The notes: generated by a model not told the origin, from the sequence alone. A stretch of DNA of 64,000 bases from Burkholderia aenigmatica (GCF_902499175.1 NZ_CABVQC010000038.1:21288-85287), one strand, 5' to 3'. Shown: positions 44,329 through 52,776, numbered from the stretch's first letter. Made by a program: numbers and translations.

Positions 44329-45072
44329 ATGAAGAGAATGCTTCCGCTCGCAGCCGCGAGCGCCCTCCTCGCGCCGTTCGATGCCCTCGCCACCCATCCG
44401 CTCGTCAGCGACGACACGGGCACGCAGGGCAACGCGAACTGGCAGTTCGAGTTCAACGCAGAGGAAACCTCGAAACAGGAAGAAAACGGCCGCCACCAGC
44501 TGTGGAACGCGACGCTCACGCGCGGATTCGGCGACCACGTCGATCTCTACGTGAACGCGCCTTACACGCATCTGCAAACGCGCACCGATGAAAACGGCGC
44601 CGGGATCGGCGATGTCGAGATCGGCATGAAATGGCGGTTCGTCGAGCGCGGCCCGCTGTCGATCGCGCTGAAGCCGAAACTGACCGCGCCGACCGGCAAC
44701 GACCGGCGCGGGCTCGGCACCGGACGCGTGGGTGCCGGCGCAACGCTGCTCGCGCAGCTCGACGTCGCGCGGTTTTCGTTCCTCGCGAATGCCGGCATGA
44801 CGTACCAGCCGAATCGCCAGGGCGACCTGACGTCGATCTGGGCCGTGTCGGGCGCGGCGATCTACAAGGCGACCGACAAGCTGCAGATCGTGGCCGACAT
44901 CGGCACGTCGCGCAACACGGAAAGCGGTGCCGGCGCGAATCCTGCATTCATGATCGCGGGCGCGATCTATTCGCCGAAGCCGTGGCTCGATCTCGACATC
45001 GGCTACCGGCGCAGGCTGAACGACCAGACCTACGATCATTCGGTGATGGGCGGCGTGACAGTGCGGTGGTAA
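44329..45072 (+). CDS. Exported beta-barrel-like protein (Phenol_MetA_deg-type transporter family)
   Basis: A 247-residue exported protein with a signal peptide ending near DALATH (residues 1-22). The mature part starts HPLVSDDTGTQGNANWQFEF and consists of alternating amphipathic strands (GDHVDLYVNAPYTH, GDVEIGMKWRF, PLSIALKPKLTAPTG, FSFLANAGMTYQPN), ending GGVTVRW. This resembles the outer-membrane channel family formerly named after the phenol-degradation MetA protein. It starts 77 bp after mgtA behind a hairpin and is ended by a strong terminator. Possibly an outer-membrane partner of the metal/Mg2+ region, but this is a guess. Confidence 0.8.
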   Translation: MKRMLPLAAASALLAPFDALATHPLVSDDTGTQGNANWQFEFNAEETSKQEENGRHQLWNATLTRGFGDHVDLYVNAPYTHLQTRTDENGAGIGDVEIGMKWRFVERGPLSIALKPKLTAPTGNDRRGLGTGRVGAGATLLAQLDVARFSFLANAGMTYQPNRQGDLTSIWAVSGAAIYKATDKLQIVADIGTSRNTESGAGANPAFMIAGAIYSPKPWLDLDIGYRRRLNDQTYDHSVMGGVTVRW

Positions 45073-45104
45073 CGCGCCGGTACGCCGTATCGGACCGCAA
45101 GACG

Positions 45105-45133
45105 ACGGGCCGCTTCCAGCGGCCCGTTTTTTA
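45105..45133 (+). terminator. Rho-independent terminator
   Basis: The perfect 10-bp stem ACGGGCCGCT (45105-45114) with AGCGGCCCGT (45118-45127) and a TCC loop leads into TTTTTTA. It ends the transcript of the exported protein; it overlaps the end of the convergent small regulator gene. Confidence 0.92.
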
Positions 45134-45415
45134 TTGCGCGTCGTTCGCGCCGAACAGTTGCGCGCACACGGCGCGACCTTCGTCGGTCAGCGCGGCACTG
45201 CCGGTGCCGTCCTCGTTCAACGTCGTCGCGCTCAGGCCCGCGGCGTCGAGCTGCGTCAGCACGCGGCGCAGCGTGCTCATCGGCAGTTGCGTGCGTTTCG
45301 CGATCTTCGGCAACGACCAGGTCTTGCCGGCCGGGTCGCTTGCGGCATCGTTCAGCGTCGCGAGCGTCGCAACGAGTGCGGGGTCGAGCGGGGATTCGTC
45401 GGATTCTGAAGTCAT
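45131..45415 (-). CDS. Small winged-helix DNA-binding protein
   Basis: A 94-residue cytoplasmic protein. Residues about 32-65 (GKTWSLPKIAKRTQLPMSTLRRVLTQL) form a helix-turn-helix followed by a wing (GLSATTLNEDGTGSAALTDEG), like the DNA-binding half of IclR or ArsR/MarR proteins with no effector domain. The frame is open to 45463, but the ATG at 45415 (MTSESDESPL) is the sensible start. It is a single gene convergent with the exported protein and in the same direction as, but 96 bp downstream of, a LysR gene. Target unknown. Confidence 0.82.
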   Translation of the reverse strand: MTSESDESPLDPALVATLATLNDAASDPAGKTWSLPKIAKRTQLPMSTLRRVLTQLDAAGLSATTLNEDGTGSAALTDEGRAVCAQLFGANDAQ

Positions 45416-45511
45416 GGATTGCGGTCGGTGAGCAAGACTGGGCTTTCGTACGGGCACCGGCACGCGATCGGGCGATCGCCGCCGGGGGAGGACACTATAC
45501 CGCCTCGTCCG

Positions 45512-46387
45512 TCATGCATTCTTGATCGCGGCACGCATGAACGACACGAAGCGTGTGGTGACGGGATCGTCGCGGCCCGACAGCCACGCAAGCCCGACGC
45601 GCCACTTCGCGTCCCGGCCGTCGAGCGGCAATACCGTCGCGTCACGCAGCAGATATTGCGCACGCGACGGAATGAACGCGACGCCCGCGCCGGCCGCGAC
45701 CGACGCGAGCACCGACTGCACATCTTCGGCCTGCTGCGTCACGTGCGGCACGAAGCGGCGCTCGACACACCACCGGTCCACCTGCGCGGCCAACCCTTGC
45801 CCGCGTGCGCGCTGCAACGCGATGAAGCCAATCTCGTTGAGCGTACCGAGATCGGCCGGCACGCGCTTCAGGCCGAGATGCGGCGGCACCGCCAGCGCCA
45901 GCGCCTCGTCGATCACCTTGAACGACGACAGTCCTTCGTCGGACGGCAGGCGCAGGAACCCGGCGTCGAGCTTGCCCGCGCGCAACCGACGCGTCTGCTC
46001 CGCGGACGACAGGTCGCTCAGCGTAACGGCAATGCCAGGATTCCGGCTGCGAAACTCGGCGACGAGCTTCGGGACGAGCGTCAGCACCGACAAACAGATG
46101 CCCAGCCGCAAATGACCGCGCTGCCCGCTCGACAGCTCACGCGCGCGGGCGAGAATCTCATCCGCATCGCGCACCAGTGCCTGCGCATCGGGCAGGAAAC
46201 GCTCGCCGAACGATGTGAGCTCCGCGCCGTGCCGGCCGCGCTCGAACAGCTTGCCACCGAGGCTCGCTTCGAGCGCGCCGATCTGCTTGCTCAATGCGGG
46301 CTGGCTCATGTGCAGCGCATCGGCCGCGCGACTGAAATGACACAGCTCGGTGACCGTCAGGAAGGTTCGCAGCAGCTTCAATTCCAT
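45512..46387 (-). CDS. LysR-family transcriptional regulator
   Basis: A 291-residue LysR protein. The helix-turn-helix is MELKLLRTFLTVTELCHFSR, then MSQPALSKQIGALEASLGGKLFER. The effector domain is of the BenM/CatM-like group (GICLSVLTLVPKLVAEFRSR). The frame has ten extra codons upstream, but the ATG at 46387 gives the canonical start. It is divergent from a doubtful small ORF, 51 bp away, so its usual divergent partner seems to be missing or degraded here. It could instead regulate itself or a distant gene. Confidence 0.92.
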   Translation of the reverse strand: MELKLLRTFLTVTELCHFSRAADALHMSQPALSKQIGALEASLGGKLFERGRHGAELTSFGERFLPDAQALVRDADEILARARELSSGQRGHLRLGICLSVLTLVPKLVAEFRSRNPGIAVTLSDLSSAEQTRRLRAGKLDAGFLRLPSDEGLSSFKVIDEALALAVPPHLGLKRVPADLGTLNEIGFIALQRARGQGLAAQVDRWCVERRFVPHVTQQAEDVQSVLASVAAGAGVAFIPSRAQYLLRDATVLPLDGRDAKWRVGLAWLSGRDDPVTTRFVSFMRAAIKNA

Positions 46388-46438
46388 TCTTAAAAGGAAT
46401 CGTAATGATCGAAACATTCATTTTACCGATCGAATGCG

Positions 46439-46756
46439 ATGACGTTCAATACGGACATGCCCTTTCCGGAATCGACCGCCATGTCCCTTGATCCCGTGTG
46501 TGAATGTCCGACCGACGACACTTCGTGTGCAGCAGCGGCCATCGACGAGCCCGCAGCAACAGCCGATCCGCGCGTGCCGAAACGTCGTGCCGAACGTGTC
46601 GCGCGTACCGAACGCGCTGACGGCCGCGGCCGCCGCTTTCGCTTCGGCGATGCGGTGGATGCGATGAGCGCGATGAACGACGCGCCGCCGCGCCCCGTGA
46701 CCGGTTCGATCGCGATCAGTTTCGCGGTGGTGTCGCGGCGCAACTGGCCGCGTTGA
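46439..46756 (+). CDS. Hypothetical ORF, doubtful
   Basis: A 105-codon frame divergent from the LysR gene. The product is acidic in the first half, with several cysteines (DPVCECPTDDTSCAA), then Arg-rich, with no recognisable domain and no good ribosome-binding site. It may be a small unknown protein or the decayed remains of a LysR-controlled gene. No homologue is known to me. An internal ATG at 46481 (MSLDPVCEC) is an alternative start. Confidence 0.3.
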   Translation: MTFNTDMPFPESTAMSLDPVCECPTDDTSCAAAAIDEPAATADPRVPKRRAERVARTERADGRGRRFRFGDAVDAMSAMNDAPPRPVTGSIAISFAVVSRRNWPR

Positions 46757-46826
46757 ATGGCGTGCGGCGCCCGTGCATGCTTTTCATGCCGGCCTCGGCC
46801 ATCGCGACGTCAAACGCGCGATGCGC

Positions 46827-47957
46827 TCACCCGAGCGCCAGGTCGGCGATATCGATGCGATAGAGGTTGCCGTCCGTACCGACCGCATGAAGCACCCGGC
46901 CGCGGCCAGTCATTCGCGCGATTCCGACCGGTTCGGCGCCATTGCGCTGCAAGCGATACGTGCGCACCAGTCGAGCATCGCCGCCGCCATCAATATGCAC
47001 CATGTACAACATGTCGCGTTCCTGATACGAGCCGCAAAACAGCGCCACGCATCCGTCGTGCCGCGTTACATCCTCCATGACTGCGAACGCATAGCTGCCA
47101 TTGACCGGCATGCGCGATGACCAGACTGTTTGCCGGTCGCGCACGCGGACGAGCGCGAATGTGTTGTAGTAGTAGATCCACGCGTCCCGGTCGTTCGGAA
47201 CGTTGAGCGCGTAACAGCAGTCGATCGGGCCGAACCCCGGCGACGGAGCAAACGCATAGCGCTGCTCGCCGGCCCGGCTCCACGCGACCAACCCGGACGC
47301 GCCGACCGGCGAATCCCAGCCCAGATTGCCGTACACGCCCTCGTCGAAATAGGACGTCCAGATTTCCCCGGCAGCCGTGGCCTGCACGGCCTCGATGCCG
47401 TCGCCAAGCAGGATTGCGCCGCACGGCGTGCCGTCGCGCCGGTAGAAACGCCCGTTCAGGTCGAAATCATCGTCCCCGCGACGGACGGACCGGCAGCAAA
47501 CCAGCAGTAGATCGTCGCCGACAGGCTGGATGTCGTGAATATTGAACGGCTCGTTATCGATCATGCAGTCCATGCGAACCCCGCCGCCCTGCCAGGCCAT
47601 CACGCGATACCGCTGCGACGTCGACGGCACCGTTTTCGCAAACGACGCGCCGCCGGCCCCCTCGGTTCGATAATCGAGCGGCTCCAGCGCGAACACCATG
47701 TAGACGGCATCGTCCGGCCCCACGTTGAAGGCCACGAGATCGCCCGTCTCGCAAAGGCGATCGATCGACGCATACGGCGACACGGACAAATCATGCGGGT
47801 GCGCGGACACGGAAAGCTCCTGAAAAGTGACCTTGGCATCTTGCCGACGCAGCCACCGTTTGTCACGCATGCGCGATGTATCGGCACCCGTGTCCAGCAC
47901 GACACGCAATGACGACATGGGGGCGTATCGTCGCGCCATGCGTAAACGAATCGTCAT
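46827..47957 (-). CDS. Beta-propeller-like protein of unknown function
   Basis: A cytoplasmic protein of about 376 residues with repeated beta-rich text. Repeats such as IHDIQPVGDDLLLVCCRS, IEAVQATAAGEIWTSYFDEGV and VGIARMTGRGRVLHAVGTDG suggest six or so propeller blades. The stretch GEIWTSYFDEGVYGNLGWD occurs, from memory, in actinobacterial hypothetical proteins, hinting at transfer. No signal peptide is evident. The start is unclear: ATGs at 48014, 47957, 47939 and 47918 are in frame and none has a strong ribosome-binding site. Function unknown. Confidence 0.75.
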   Translation of the reverse strand: MTIRLRMARRYAPMSSLRVVLDTGADTSRMRDKRWLRRQDAKVTFQELSVSAHPHDLSVSPYASIDRLCETGDLVAFNVGPDDAVYMVFALEPLDYRTEGAGGASFAKTVPSTSQRYRVMAWQGGGVRMDCMIDNEPFNIHDIQPVGDDLLLVCCRSVRRGDDDFDLNGRFYRRDGTPCGAILLGDGIEAVQATAAGEIWTSYFDEGVYGNLGWDSPVGASGLVAWSRAGEQRYAFAPSPGFGPIDCCYALNVPNDRDAWIYYYNTFALVRVRDRQTVWSSRMPVNGSYAFAVMEDVTRHDGCVALFCGSYQERDMLYMVHIDGGGDARLVRTYRLQRNGAEPVGIARMTGRGRVLHAVGTDGNLYRIDIADLALG

Positions 47958-47980
47958 CTTCGCGCGATCGACCGTATAAT
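47952..47980 (+). promoter_or_regulatory. Promoter of the PBP7 gene
   Basis: A consensus -10 TATAAT (47975-47980) has a weak -35-like CGTCAT (47952-47957) 17 bp upstream. It would start a transcript about 60 nt before the TTG start codon. It overlaps the 5' end of the minus-strand propeller gene. Confidence 0.6.
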
Positions 47981-48048
47981 TTTCCGCATCCCGCTGACCG
48001 CCCATGCATTTCACGCAGCCTCACCACGCGTGAAAAGGAGACTTTCGC

Positions 48049-49146
48049 TTGACCGGCCTCATCGCGCGCCTGCCTCTCGCCCGGACCACCCTGCTCGTCG
48101 CGCTGTCGATGCTGATGCTCGCCTTCTCGACGAACGCATCGTCCGCACAACGTCACGCGCCGCAGCGCGTCGTGCATGCGCAGCCGCATGCGAAAAAGGT
48201 CGTCAAGAAAGCCGTCAAGAAAAAGCCCGCGCAGCGTAAACAGAAGGCCGTCAAGCACCGCAGCCCGCGCGTGAAGCATCAGGCGGTCAAGCGCCAGGCG
48301 GCACCGGCCCCGCAGCAGCGCCGCGCGAAACGTTCGAGTGCGGTACGCCCACGCCCGGCCGCCGGGCCGCGCCTGATGGCGAGCTGCGGCTACACCCCAC
48401 GCGCGGTCAACTCGCTCCATTCACGCGCGGCCTACGTGCTCGACGTCGATTCGGGCACGCCGCTGCTGGCCCGCAACGCGCGCACCGTGCGACCGATCGC
48501 GTCGATCTCGAAGCTGATGACGGCCGTCGTCGCGCGCGACGCCGACCGTCCGCTGAACGGTGTGCTGCGTGTCACCGCGCACGACCGCGACACGATCAAG
48601 TTCACCGGATCTCGCCTGCAGGTCGGCTCGGCACTGTCGCGCCGCGAGATGTTCCATATCGCGCTGATGTCGTCGGAAAACCGCGCGGCCGCCGCACTGA
48701 GCCGCGACTATCCGGGCGGGCGCGCCGCGTTCGTCAAGGCGATGAACCGCGAAGCGCGCCGCCTCGGCATGCGCCATACGCACTTCCGCGAGCCGACCGG
48801 CCTGTCGCCGCACAACGTGTCGACGGCCGAGGATCTCGCGAAGCTCGTCGGCGCGGCCGCGCAGGATCCGCTGATCCGCTATTTCTCGACGGATACGTCG
48901 ACCACCGTGCGCCCGGGCGACGGCGAGCTGCTTTACGTGAATTCCGACCCGCTCGTCCGCTACCGCCGCCTGCCGATCCGCTTGCAGAAGACCGGCTTCA
49001 TCAACGAGTCGGGACACGGCGTCGTGATGCGCATGCGCGTCAAGGGCCGCCGCGAAACGGTCGTGCTGCTCGGTGCCCCGACGCGCGCGGGCGTATCGAG
49101 CGATGCCATCAAAATCCACCGCTGGCTGTCCTGCTCGATCCAGTAA
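48049..49146 (+). CDS. pbpG: D-alanyl-D-alanine endopeptidase (PBP7 type)
   Basis: A 365-residue periplasmic enzyme of the S11 family that cuts peptidoglycan cross-links. A signal peptide (residues 1-33, ending SSAQ) is followed by a very basic Lys/Arg/Gln-rich linker (about 40-105). The catalytic domain has SxxK at Ser152-Lys155 (SISK), SxN in SSENRAAA near 204 and KTG in QKTGFINESG near 324. The start is a TTG at 48049 because AAAAGGAGAC lies 8 nt upstream and no ATG or GTG fits. The basic linker is longer than in E. coli PBP7 (310 residues) and may contact the cell wall or nucleic acid. Confidence 0.92.
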   Translation: MTGLIARLPLARTTLLVALSMLMLAFSTNASSAQRHAPQRVVHAQPHAKKVVKKAVKKKPAQRKQKAVKHRSPRVKHQAVKRQAAPAPQQRRAKRSSAVRPRPAAGPRLMASCGYTPRAVNSLHSRAAYVLDVDSGTPLLARNARTVRPIASISKLMTAVVARDADRPLNGVLRVTAHDRDTIKFTGSRLQVGSALSRREMFHIALMSSENRAAAALSRDYPGGRAAFVKAMNREARRLGMRHTHFREPTGLSPHNVSTAEDLAKLVGAAAQDPLIRYFSTDTSTTVRPGDGELLYVNSDPLVRYRRLPIRLQKTGFINESGHGVVMRMRVKGRRETVVLLGAPTRAGVSSDAIKIHRWLSCSIQ

Positions 49147-49190
49147 TCGCGCACGGGCGGCCGGCGCGTTCACCAGACGGGAGCGATGCC

Positions 49191-49424
49191 ATGCAGGACG
49201 AATACCGCTTTAACGCATTTGGTCGGCTACTCGCCGTCGTACGCAAGAACGACCGCTGGATGGTGTTTGCTCTCGGCGCTGAAGGCAAGCGGCGCCCGGC
49301 TGACCTGCACATTCCGCCCACGCTCGCCGCGGATGAACTCGCGCAATACCTCGGCGACCTGCTGCACGAGGCCGCGACCCCGAGATACAACGAGGTCGTA
49401 CCGGTCCCGCTCCGCGACGAGTAA
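49191..49424 (+). CDS. Small conserved protein (DUF7661-like)
   Basis: A 77-residue protein, MQDEYRFNAFGRLLAVVRKN, with the later block LGAEGKRRPADLHIPPTLAADELAQYL and LLHEAATP. I recall this pattern from the DUF7661 family, which has no known function. GGGAGC is seven nt before an in-frame-independent ATG and 9 nt before this one. It lies 44 bp downstream of pbpG and may be co-transcribed. Confidence 0.75.
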   Translation: MQDEYRFNAFGRLLAVVRKNDRWMVFALGAEGKRRPADLHIPPTLAADELAQYLGDLLHEAATPRYNEVVPVPLRDE

Positions 49425-49462
49425 CCGCGCACCCGGCTCCACGTCGATCCGGCGGTCAATTA

Positions 49463-49490
49463 GACAGTTAAACTTGCAAGTTTAACTGTC
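49463..49490. promoter_or_regulatory. Perfect 28-bp palindrome, MarR operator
   Basis: The half-site GACAGTTAAACTTG (49463-49476) is followed directly by its exact reverse complement (49477-49490). The palindrome ends 7 bp before the MarR start codon, so the bound repressor would block both transcription and the start region. The half contains a likely -10-type A+T stretch. It is an unusually perfect operator and probably the autoregulatory site of the downstream MarR protein. Confidence 0.85.
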
Positions 49491-49497
49491 ATGTCCT

Positions 49498-49953
49498 ATG
49501 ATCCGCCGCATGAACCCGCCACGCAAACCCGGCGTTTCCGCCGATACCGTCGCCGCCGACCTGACCCTCGCGGTCGGCCAGTTGATCCGCCGGCTCCGCT
49601 CCGAGATCGAATCCGGAGGGCTCGGCATGTCCCAGACGAGCGCGCTCGCGCGACTCGAACGGCACGGGCCAATGACGACCGCCGATCTCGCGCGCGCTGA
49701 AGCAATGAAGCCTCAGTCGATGAAAGCGACGCTTGCCAGCCTCGAGGAAGACGGCCTGGTCGAGCGCGAACCGCATCCGACCGACGGCCGCCAGATCCTG
49801 TTCCGGCTGACCGCGGCCGGCCTCGACGCACGGCTCAAGCGCAACGCCGCGAAACACCAATGGCTCGGCGCCGCGATCGCGCAGCTCGATCCCGAAGACA
49901 TCGATACGCTCGCCGCCGCGATCCCGCTGATCCGCCGCATCGGCGAGCAATGA
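49498..49953 (+). CDS. MarR-family transcriptional regulator
   Basis: A 151-residue regulator. The winged helix is GPMTTADLARAEAMKPQSMKATLASLEEDGLVER (about 57-92) with the wing HPTDGRQILFRLTAAG. The start is the ATG at 49498 (MIRRMNPPRKP) or the ATG at 49510. It is the first gene of an operon with the isochorismatase-like protein (67-bp gap) and the DHA2 exporter. MarR repressors of efflux operons usually respond to phenolic ligands or drugs, which would fit here. Confidence 0.92.
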   Translation: MIRRMNPPRKPGVSADTVAADLTLAVGQLIRRLRSEIESGGLGMSQTSALARLERHGPMTTADLARAEAMKPQSMKATLASLEEDGLVEREPHPTDGRQILFRLTAAGLDARLKRNAAKHQWLGAAIAQLDPEDIDTLAAAIPLIRRIGEQ

Positions 49954-50020
49954 ATCCGGCCCGCGCGCTCCACCGCATCCGCGCGCACGGCTTTCTTCGT
50001 CTCTTTCACGGAGTCCCATC

Positions 50021-50584
50021 ATGAGCGCAACCCGTCTCGACACGCACACCGCACTCGTCGTCATCGACCTGCAGAAAGGCATCGTCGCCCTCCCCACCGC
50101 GCACCCGGTCGAACCGGTGATCGCGCACACCCGCGAACTGCTCGACGCATTCCGCAGCCGCGGCCTGCCGGTCGTGCTCGTCAACGTCGCGGGCGGCGCA
50201 CCGGGCCGCACGCAGCAGCAGGTGCGCCTGGACGCCCTTCCCGCCGACTGGGCCGAGCTCGTGCCTGAACTGAACCGCCAGCCGGGCGACCACCTCGTGA
50301 CGAAAAAGACCTGGGGCGCCTTCACCGGCACCGACCTCGATGCGCACCTGAAGGCCGCCGGCGTCACGCAGATCGTACTGACCGGCGTCGCGACGAGCAT
50401 CGGCGTCGAATCGACCGCCCGTCAGGCGCACGAACTCGGCTACAACGTGACGCTCGCCGTCGACGCGATGACCGACCTCAACGCGGATGCGCACGTGAAC
50501 AGCGTCGAACGCCTGTTCCCTCGTCTCGGCGAGACGGGCACGACGCAGGACATCGTCGCGCTGCTCGACCGGCGCGGCGCGTGA
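50021..50584 (+). CDS. Isochorismatase-family hydrolase lacking the catalytic cysteine
   Basis: A 187-residue hydrolase. Asp16 (ALVVIDLQKG) and the lysine in VTKKTWGAF are present, but the position of the usual cysteine reads TGVATSIGVESTARQA with no Cys. EntB/PhzD-type isochorismatases also lack the cysteine, so isochorismate or another vinyl-ether could be the substrate, in contrast to the Cys-containing paralogue at 17894. It overlaps the exporter gene by 4 bp (GTGA), implying translational coupling. The combination with MarR and an exporter suggests export or detoxification of an aromatic compound (inference). Confidence 0.88.
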   Translation: MSATRLDTHTALVVIDLQKGIVALPTAHPVEPVIAHTRELLDAFRSRGLPVVLVNVAGGAPGRTQQQVRLDALPADWAELVPELNRQPGDHLVTKKTWGAFTGTDLDAHLKAAGVTQIVLTGVATSIGVESTARQAHELGYNVTLAVDAMTDLNADAHVNSVERLFPRLGETGTTQDIVALLDRRGA

Positions 50585-52035
50585 GCGACCCGCGCACGCG
50601 GCCGGCGCAGGACGACGCGACCGGCCGGCCCGATCCGTCGATCTGGAAGGTCAGCGCGGTCGCGGTGCTCGGCTCGCTGCTGTCGCAGCTCGACGCGACG
50701 ATCGTCAACGTATCGCTGTCGAGCCTCGCGACCGACCTGCACGCGAGCCTCGCGACGATCCAGTGGGTCACGAGCGGCTATCTGCTCGCGCTCACGCTGG
50801 TGCTGCCGCTGAACGGCTGGCTCGTCGACCGGATCGGCGCAAAGGCGCTGTACCTGTGGTGCTTCTCGGCGTTCACGCTCTCGTCGGCGCTGTGCGGGCT
50901 CGCGTGGTCCGCGCCGTCGCTGATCGCCTTCCGCGTGCTGCAAGGTGTGAGCGGCGGGCTGCTCGCGCCCATGGCGCAGATGATGATCGCGCGCGTCGCC
51001 GGCCAGCAGATGGCGCGCGTGATCGGCTACGCGGCCGTGCCGGTGCTGCTCGCGCCGATCCTCGGCCCGGTCGTCGCCGGCGCGATCCTGCAGCACATGT
51101 CGTGGCGCTGGCTGTTTCTCGTGAACCTGCCCGTCGGCGTCCTGGCGCTCGCGCTGGCCGTGCGGTTCCTGCCCGGCGACCGCGACGACACGCAGCCGCG
51201 AGAACTCGACTGGGTCGGCCTCGCGCTGCTGTCGCCGGGGCTCGTGCTGTTTCTGTACGGCATCGAGCGGATCAACGAAGCACTCGGGATCGCGGCGATC
51301 GTCGCGGCTGCGCTGTTGCTCGTGGCGTTCCTGCGGGTCGAAACGCGCAAGGGCGACCGCGCGCTGATCGACCTTGCGCTGTTTCGCGGCAAGGTGTTCG
51401 GCGCGGCCGCATCGACGCAGTTCCTGTCGAACGGTGCGCTGTTTGCGGGCCAGATGCTGATTCCGGTGTTCCTGATCCAGGCATGCGGCCGCACACCCGG
51501 AGAAATGGGCTGGCTGCTCGCACCGATGGGCCTCGGCATGCTCGTCACGTATCCATCGATGGGTGCGCTGACGAGCCGGTTCGGCGTGCGCCGCCTCGCC
51601 GCCGCAGGTGCCCTGCTCGCGCTGTTCGCGACGCTGCCGTTCGTGTTTCTCGCGCTGACCGGCTACGATCCGACCCTGCTCGTGCCGGCGCTGTTTCTGC
51701 GCGGCATGGGCCAGAGCGCGATCGGCGCGCCGTCGATCTCCGCCGCGTATGCGTCGGTCGAGCGCCGCAACCTGCCGATGGCGACGACCTCACTCAATAT
51801 CGTGCAGCGTCTCGGCGGCCCGACGTTCACGACCGTCTGCACGCTGTTCCTCGCGTGGCGGCTGCAAGCCGAATCAGTGGCGAGCGGCGGCACGCAGGCG
51901 AACGCATATGCGTGGGCGTTCGGCCTGCTTTGCGTGCTGCACGCGGCGAGCTTCGTCACCACGCTACGGCTGCCGCTGTGGTCGGCCGGTGCGGGCGGGC
52001 AACCTGGCGAGACCGCGCGCGCCGGATCGCGCTGA
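50581..52035 (+). CDS. DHA2-family drug efflux MFS transporter (EmrB/QacA type)
   Basis: A 484-residue transporter with about 14 helices. SQLDATIVNVSLSSLATDL and WVTSGYLLALTLVLPLNGWLVDRIGAKA are the standard DHA2 motifs, followed by APILGPVVAGAILQHMSWRWLFLVNLPVG. The GTG at 50581 overlaps the preceding stop. EmrB partners usually include an EmrA membrane-fusion protein; none is visible here, so it may act alone or borrow one. It is the last gene of the MarR-hydrolase-exporter operon. Confidence 0.93.
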   Translation: MSDPRTRPAQDDATGRPDPSIWKVSAVAVLGSLLSQLDATIVNVSLSSLATDLHASLATIQWVTSGYLLALTLVLPLNGWLVDRIGAKALYLWCFSAFTLSSALCGLAWSAPSLIAFRVLQGVSGGLLAPMAQMMIARVAGQQMARVIGYAAVPVLLAPILGPVVAGAILQHMSWRWLFLVNLPVGVLALALAVRFLPGDRDDTQPRELDWVGLALLSPGLVLFLYGIERINEALGIAAIVAAALLLVAFLRVETRKGDRALIDLALFRGKVFGAAASTQFLSNGALFAGQMLIPVFLIQACGRTPGEMGWLLAPMGLGMLVTYPSMGALTSRFGVRRLAAAGALLALFATLPFVFLALTGYDPTLLVPALFLRGMGQSAIGAPSISAAYASVERRNLPMATTSLNIVQRLGGPTFTTVCTLFLAWRLQAESVASGGTQANAYAWAFGLLCVLHAASFVTTLRLPLWSAGAGGQPGETARAGSR

Positions 52036-52081
52036 ACGCAGACGCTACGTCACGCTGTGCCGCGCAGCGTGCGTAGCGTCG

Positions 52082-52681
52082 CTACGGCAGCCACATCGGC
52101 ACGATCGACACCACGAGCAGCACACCGAGCCCGGCATTCAGCCAGTGCCACTGCCGCTCCGTGCGCAACACGCGCGCAAACAACAGCCCGGCGAAGCACC
52201 AGAGCGACAGCGACGCCATCGCTGCCACGCCGAACGCCAGCCCGAGCAAGACGCCGAGCCGTGCCGGGCCGGACGCGAGCGCGGCAAACGACGCGGCCGC
52301 GCCGAGCGTCATTGCCCAGCCTTTCGGGTTGTGCCAGAGCATCCAGACGCCGCTGACGAACCCCTGCGGCCGGTGCACCGCGGCATCGAGCCGCGGTTTG
52401 CCGCCGCGCCCGATGCGCACGGCCAGCCACACGAGATACACCGAACCGACCGCCTTCATCGCGAGTTGCAACGCGGGCAGCGCCAGCAGCACACCGCCGA
52501 GCCCGGCCGCAGCGGCGGCGGCCATCGACGCCAGTCCGACCGCAATGCCCGCCATCAGCGGCAGCGAACGCCGATAGCCGAAATGCGCGCCCGAGGCGGT
52601 CGCGAGCGTCGTCGCGCCGCCCGGCGTCACGGTGGATACGATCACGAACAACATCAGCGGCAGGTAGTCGCGGAACGGCAC
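52082..52681 (-). CDS. LysE-family amino-acid exporter
   Basis: A 199-residue permease with six helices (LysE/RhtB family). The start PFRDYLPLMLFVIVSTVTPGG and LWHNPKGWAMTLGAAASFAAL are diagnostic. The reading frame extends to 52765, but the GTG at 52681 has GGAGC 5 nt upstream and gives the usual N-terminus (MPFRDYLPLM). It is divergent from the LysR gene with 95 bp between them, the common LysE/LysR arrangement. Exported amino acid unknown. Confidence 0.92.
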   Translation of the reverse strand: MPFRDYLPLMLFVIVSTVTPGGATTLATASGAHFGYRRSLPLMAGIAVGLASMAAAAAAGLGGVLLALPALQLAMKAVGSVYLVWLAVRIGRGGKPRLDAAVHRPQGFVSGVWMLWHNPKGWAMTLGAAASFAALASGPARLGVLLGLAFGVAAMASLSLWCFAGLLFARVLRTERQWHWLNAGLGVLLVVSIVPMWLP

Positions 52682-52776
52682 GGAAGCTCCCGGTTGTCGT
52701 CGTCGAAGCCCCGTTTTACCCGCGGTCTTCGCATTACGACAGCGAAAGCTTTTTATGTCTTCCATTAGCGTTCATA

